Part shown: positions 60,628 to 64,000 of the stretch, in pieces | Numbering within the stretch: position 1 is the stretch's first letter | How the letters are laid out: each line of letters begins with the position of its first letter | From: Gaetbulibacter sp. 4G1 | GTDB taxonomy: Bacteria > Bacteroidota > Bacteroidia > Flavobacteriales > Flavobacteriaceae | Length of the DNA stretch: 64,000 nt | Assembly: GCF_002741945.1 (NCBI RefSeq) | Contig: NZ_MDVN01000018.1 | Location: 141,968-205,967, forward strand | Reading direction: 5' to 3' | Notes under the pieces: generated by a model | Told to the model about the DNA's origin: nothing | Seen by the model: only the letters and a program-made list of their open reading frames with translations | Database searches by the model: none | Position numbers and translations under genes: made by a program

Positions 60628-61011
60628 ATGAAAAATAAAATAGAAGACATCGATAAATTAATTAAAGAAACATTAACCCAAGAAGAAACTAAGTTTTACG
60701 ATGATTTAGATGAACAAAACCCGCTACAAATGGTTGGAGGATTGTTTCAAGGGAAATTAAAATGGTTTATGATTTTAGTAAACATTGTAATGATAGCTTG
60801 GTTTGCATTGTTTGTGTACTGTACCATTCAATTTTTTAAGGTTGAGACCACAAGTGAATTAATAAAATGGGCAGCAATAGGCTTTTTTAGCATGATGGTA
60901 ATAGGAATGTTAAAGCTTTTTTCTTGGATGCAAATGGACAAAAATGCGATTATGCGTGAGTTGAAACGTTTAGAGTTACAAATATCTTCATTACATCATA
61001 AAATCAAATAG
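60628..61011 (+). CDS. DUF6768-like membrane protein, possible anti-sigma factor
   Basis: 127 aa with a soluble N-terminus (MKNKIEDIDKLIKETLTQEE), two membrane helices and a C-terminal amphipathic helix (MRELKRLELQISSLHHK). It follows the ECF sigma gene by 65 bases on the same strand and resembles the DUF6768 proteins found in this place in Bacteroidota (from memory). Position suggests it tunes the sigma factor, but no ZAS or FecR motif is seen. The frame opens further to 60571; the ATG at 60628 was chosen. Confidence 0.75.
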   Translation: MKNKIEDIDKLIKETLTQEETKFYDDLDEQNPLQMVGGLFQGKLKWFMILVNIVMIAWFALFVYCTIQFFKVETTSELIKWAAIGFFSMMVIGMLKLFSWMQMDKNAIMRELKRLELQISSLHHKIK

Positions 61012-61148
61012 AATTTTAAAACGCCATAAATATTTATTAATATTGCAATTCCTAGGGATGATTTCTCTCCCACGCTGCTTTTTCGAATTCTTCGGAAAAA
61101 TAAAGGTACAGAAGGAATGGTTATTTTATTAATTTAAAACAAATTAAA

Positions 61149-62393
61149 ATGGCTGTTTTAGACCAATTAACTTCGCAACAAGCGATCGATTTAGAAAACA
61201 AGTATGGTGCACACAATTACCATCCGTTACCTGTAGTATTAAGCAGGGGAGAAGGTGTGTATGTTTGGGATGTAGAAGGAAAACAATATTACGATTTTCT
61301 ATCTGCATATTCTGCTGTAAACCAAGGGCATTGCCACCCTAAAATTGTGGGTGCGATGACTAATCAGGCACAAAATTTAACCTTAACATCAAGAGCTTTT
61401 TATAATGATGTACTTGGTAAATATGAAAAGTTTGCTTGCGAATTTTTTGGATTTGATAAGTTACTACCAATGAATACTGGAGCTGAAGCTGTAGAAACGG
61501 CTTTAAAGCTTTGTAGAAAATGGGCCTATGAAGTAAAAGGAATTGATGAAAATGAAGCCGAAATTATTGTTTGCGAAAACAATTTTCATGGACGAACTAC
61601 TACTATCATTTCATTTTCTAATGATCCTGTAGCCCGTAAAAATTTCGGACCTTTCACAAATGGCTTTATAAAAATTGAGTATGATAATTTAGAAGCTTTA
61701 GAAGAAGCTTTAAAAAACAACCCGAATGTTGGTGGGTTTTTAGTTGAGCCTATTCAAGGGGAAGCTGGTGTTTATGTTCCAAGCGAAGGTTATTTAGCAA
61801 AAGCTAAGGCATTATGTGAAAAATATAATGTTTTATTCATTGCTGATGAGGTGCAAACTGGGATAGCCCGAACAGGGAAATTATTAGCAGTAAACCATGA
61901 AAATGTAACCCCAGATATTTTAATATTAGGGAAAGCTTTAAGTGGTGGAGCATATCCAGTAAGTGCAGTTTTGGCAAATGATAGCGTTATGAATGTTATT
62001 AAGCCAGGTAACCATGGTAGCACTTTTGGAGGAAACCCAGTAGCAGCAGCTGTAGCTATAGCAGCTTTAACTGTTGTAAAAGAAGAAGAATTATCAAATA
62101 ATGCTGAAGCATTAGGGCAATTATTTAGAAGTGAATTAAATAAGTTTATTGAAACAAGTAACATTGCTTCGCTAGTTAGAGGGAAAGGTTTACTTAATGC
62201 TATTCTAATTAACGATGATGAAGATAGTGACACAGCTTGGAATATTTGTTTGGCTTTGCGTGATAATGGCTTATTAGCTAAACCTACTCATGGAAATATT
62301 ATTCGTTTTGCTCCGCCTTTAGTAATGACAAAAGAACAGTTGTTGGATTGTGTTGATATTATTATTAAGACTTTAAAACAATTTGAGAAATAG
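61149..62393 (+). CDS. rocD: ornithine--oxo-acid aminotransferase
   Basis: 414 aa PLP enzyme that turns ornithine into glutamate semialdehyde in arginine use. Motifs: [69 protein letters not shown] and the PLP Lys in [17 protein letters not shown]. The length and pattern are those of RocD. The next gene begins five bases after its stop. Confidence 0.94.
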   Translation: MAVLDQLTSQQAIDLENKYGAHNYHPLPVVLSRGEGVYVWDVEGKQYYDFLSAYSAVNQGHCHPKIVGAMTNQAQNLTLTSRAFYNDVLGKYEKFACEFFGFDKLLPMNTGAEAVETALKLCRKWAYEVKGIDENEAEIIVCENNFHGRTTTIISFSNDPVARKNFGPFTNGFIKIEYDNLEALEEALKNNPNVGGFLVEPIQGEAGVYVPSEGYLAKAKALCEKYNVLFIADEVQTGIARTGKLLAVNHENVTPDILILGKALSGGAYPVSAVLANDSVMNVIKPGNHGSTFGGNPVAAAVAIAALTVVKEEELSNNAEALGQLFRSELNKFIETSNIASLVRGKGLLNAILINDDEDSDTAWNICLALRDNGLLAKPTHGNIIRFAPPLVMTKEQLLDCVDIIIKTLKQFEK

Positions 62394-62398
62394 AATTT

Positions 62399-62854
62399 AT
62401 GGAACAAAAATCAGCTTTCGATAGCTTTGAATTAGAAGTAAGTGATGAAATTAAAGTATTATTAAAAGAAACGACCTCATGGACTTATTTTTTATCTATA
62501 CTTGGCTTTATTGGAATAGGTTTTTTGGTGATTTTTGGAATCTTTTTTGGAGCAATAATGAGTGCTGGCGCATTAAGAAATAATAACCCGTATGAAGCCA
62601 TGGGGTTTTCAATGGGTTATTTTGGACTTATTTATGTGGTTATGGCATTAATTTATTTTTTTCCTGTACTTTATTTATTTAATTTTTCAAGAAAAATGAA
62701 AAGTGCTTTGAGTAATACTAATAAAGCCGATTTTAAATCAGCTTTTACAAATTTAAAATCCCATTACAAGTTTATGGGTGTTTTTACAATTGTAATTATT
62801 AGTATTTATGTTCTAGCTTTTATTGTTGGAATGTTTGCTGCAGCTTCATTTTAA
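62399..62854 (+). CDS. DUF5362 membrane protein
   Basis: 151 aa with three or four membrane helices and the DUF5362 features: EIKVLLKETTSWTYFLSILG, a Met- and Gly-rich middle and a conserved VLYLFNFSRKMKSALS. Function unknown. It follows rocD by five bases and is ended by a strong terminator. Confidence 0.82.
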   Translation: MEQKSAFDSFELEVSDEIKVLLKETTSWTYFLSILGFIGIGFLVIFGIFFGAIMSAGALRNNNPYEAMGFSMGYFGLIYVVMALIYFFPVLYLFNFSRKMKSALSNTNKADFKSAFTNLKSHYKFMGVFTIVIISIYVLAFIVGMFAAASF

Positions 62855-62874
62855 AAATCAATATAATATAAAGT

Positions 62875-62905
62875 AAAAAAAGCGACCAATTTGGTCGCTT
62901 TTTTT
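62875..62905. terminator. bidirectional Rho-independent terminator
   Basis: Seven A, GCGACCAA, a T, TTGGTCGC, then seven T: a perfect palindrome that ends both the rightward rocD-DUF5362 transcript and the leftward CCC-motif gene. Confidence 0.9.
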
Positions 62906-62922
62906 ATTATGCGGGAAGTAAT

Positions 62923-63258
62923 TTAATTACCTAAGCCCATTTGCTCCATAATTTCTTTTTGTTGTTCCATATAAGCATCCCATCCACCAACAGAATAGAT
63001 TGAATAAGCTGACCATAAAAAGGCAACAACTGCTAAAGCTAAACCAATAATGGCTATTATTTTGGCGGTCTTTAGTTGGCTGAAATTGCTATAAGCTTCT
63101 GGATTTTCTGCATATAGTTTTGTGTCTTTTTTTACTAAATATAACGCTATTCCAGAAAAAAGCAAACCGCCAATTCCTGCACTACAACAGCAGGCGATAA
63201 AAGAAATAATTCCAAGAATTAGTGCAATAGTAGCATTAGGTAGTTTTTGTTGTTCCAT
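62923..63258 (-). CDS. CCC-motif membrane protein
   Basis: 111 aa with two membrane regions; three adjacent Cys in the first (ISFIACCCSAGIGGLLF) name the family, followed by ALYLVKKDTKLYAENPEAYS and KIIAIIGLALAVVAF. Function unknown. It follows the DUF2752 gene by nine bases on the same strand, an arrangement usual in flavobacteria. Confidence 0.85.
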   Translation of the reverse strand: MEQQKLPNATIALILGIISFIACCCSAGIGGLLFSGIALYLVKKDTKLYAENPEAYSNFSQLKTAKIIAIIGLALAVVAFLWSAYSIYSVGGWDAYMEQQKEIMEQMGLGN

Positions 63259-63267
63259 GTTTTTGTT

Positions 63268-63561
63268 TTATTTGATTATAAAAGTTTTAATTATAAAATT
63301 CCCAATGATTATTGAAACATTAAGAATAGCCAAAATAATAATAATTTTATTAGCGTACTTAAAATTCTTAAATGTATTTACTGCTACTACTAAAAAAAGG
63401 AGTATTAAAGTATATATGGCAGGATACATATAAAAGGCGTCAACAAAATTTCCTTTGCATATTAAAGAAATTGATCGCTGCAAGCCACAACCCATGCATT
63501 CTACTCCAAAAAGCTTTTTGTTTAAGCACGGTAGCATGTATTCTTCTAAAGACGACTGCAT
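63268..63561 (-). CDS. DUF2752 membrane protein
   Basis: 97 aa. The motif PCLNKKLFGVECMGCGLQRS, with Cys pairs and a following Arg-Ser, marks DUF2752; two membrane helices follow. Function unknown. CAAATTTA at 63581-63588 (complement of a -7 box) may be the promoter of this two-gene unit. Confidence 0.87.
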   Translation of the reverse strand: MQSSLEEYMLPCLNKKLFGVECMGCGLQRSISLICKGNFVDAFYMYPAIYTLILLFLVVAVNTFKNFKYANKIIIILAILNVSIIIGNFIIKTFIIK

Positions 63562-63635
63562 TTAAAAAATCAAGTTTTGCCAAATTTAGACAAAAATGTG
63601 TGTTAATGGTAGTTTTTAAAAAACTAAATGGAAGT

Positions 63636-64000
63636 TTACTTTTTATTATTAACGATTATTTTTTTAGTAACCCCTTGCATATTAGCTAATGTAATTCTAG
63701 CAATATATACACCATCGCTAAAAGTTTTAGTAGAATATGAGTAAGTATTTTTAACATCAGAGATATTCTGATTTATAATACGCTTACCAGAGATATCAAA
63801 TAAGTTAAAGGTTTTTATATCTAAAGCGTTAGGATTTATAATTTTTAATTCAGCAATAGTATTGTTTTGAACAATATCAAAATCAGTAAAGGTATTATCA
63901 TCAATACTTAAAGCTTTATTATTGAAAGTGACTTCAAACCGGTTGTTGTAATTACCAGCCTCAAGATTCATATCAAAATCTTGAATTCTTAAATTCACAT
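63636..64000 (-). CDS. C-terminus of a T9SS-sorted surface or secreted protein (partial)
   Basis: The open frame runs off the right edge; only the last 121 residues are visible. The final 75 or so form a type A Por-secretion sorting domain: IVQNNTIAELKIINPNALDI, FNLFDISGKRIINQNI, and the ending FSDGVYIARITL...VTKKIIVNNKK. Such domains carry proteins through the type IX secretion system, after which they are cut and attached or released. The passenger is outside the window, so its function is not known. Confidence 0.9.
   Translation of the reverse strand, partial: VNLRIQDFDMNLEAGNYNNRFEVTFNNKALSIDDNTFTDFDIVQNNTIAELKIINPNALDIKTFNLFDISGKRIINQNISDVKNTYSYSTKTFSDGVYIARITLANMQGVTKKIIVNNKK

Noticed and set aside
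61079..61101. TTTTTCGAA...TTCGGAAAAA imperfect hairpin before rocD as a terminator
   Set aside because: The arms are unequal, the loop is too short and no T tract follows on the plus strand.

Overview
The window is AT-rich chromosomal DNA from a member of the Bacteroidota, almost certainly a marine-type Flavobacteriaceae. The support is a fused GldF-GldG gliding-motility ABC protein, a type IX secretion (Por) C-terminal sorting domain at the right edge, bacillithiol deacetylase BshB1, families largely confined to flavobacteria (DUF4294, DUF6048, DUF6452, DUF5362, CCC-motif protein), Bacteroidota promoters of the form TTTG-N19-TAnnTTTG, and little Shine-Dalgarno signal. No rRNA, CRISPR array, transposase, phage gene or integrase was found; the only tRNA is tRNA-His(GTG).

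Layout. 1-6.9 kb: partial SLC13 transporter, bshB1, tRNA-His, then a leftward run of envelope genes (VOC protein, two tandem M28 peptidase lipoproteins, a membrane protein, DUF3108). 7-18.5 kb: a redox, stress and signalling block with Usp, NifJ, OsmC, AraC, a sigma-54 activator with a cNMP-binding domain, a divergent class III nucleotide cyclase with a periplasmic TPR sensor, DUF4870 and DUF2188. 18.9-25.9 kb: core genes dnaN, gldFG, SAM hydroxide adenosyltransferase, phoH, purC. 26-31.8 kb: an orphan secreted protein flanked by structured repeats, TfoX-like, three sodium-symporter genes, a PPOX-fold protein and an Lrp regulator. 31.9-39.8 kb: PLP decarboxylase, two DinB-fold proteins, MFS exporter, a single-domain DEAD-box-like protein, an amidohydrolase, a membrane protein and an orphan AAA-type ATPase. 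39.8-47 kb: three-gene acyl-CoA carboxylase operon, PrsW, Nudix, class V aminotransferase, M42 peptidase. 47-48.2 kb: a second orphan-gene insert bounded by the same repeats. 48.2-64 kb: DUF4294, PAQR, GNAT, ZIP, methyltransferases, exonuclease, a TPR/DUF2314 pair, rlmD-DUF6452-DUF6048, an ECF sigma operon, rocD, small membrane proteins and a T9SS-sorted protein running off the edge.

Two systems deserve attention. (1) A family of folded sites occurs at 18736-18797, 25928-26060, 26995-27050, 47266-47402 and 48079-48137. Stems vary but stay paired between copies (for example GGATAT/ATATCC, TGATAT/ATATCA, GTATAT/ATATAC round the same loop). Two pairs of sites bracket lone hypothetical genes and one site is empty. 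At 47-48 kb the outer arms pair across the whole insert and the inner arms pair across the gene, as expected if a cassette entered a pre-existing folded site. Sizes (about 60 and 135 nt) and partial R-box matches recall integron attC sites, but no recombinase is present and the recombination model is inference. (2) The cyclase, the cNMP-domain sigma-54 activator and a sigma-54-like promoter with distal direct repeats in front of osmC could form one local signalling circuit.

Functions come from motif recognition by eye without searches. Start codons were moved from the longest ORF where a TTG start, a promoter box or a repeat made the longer form unlikely.
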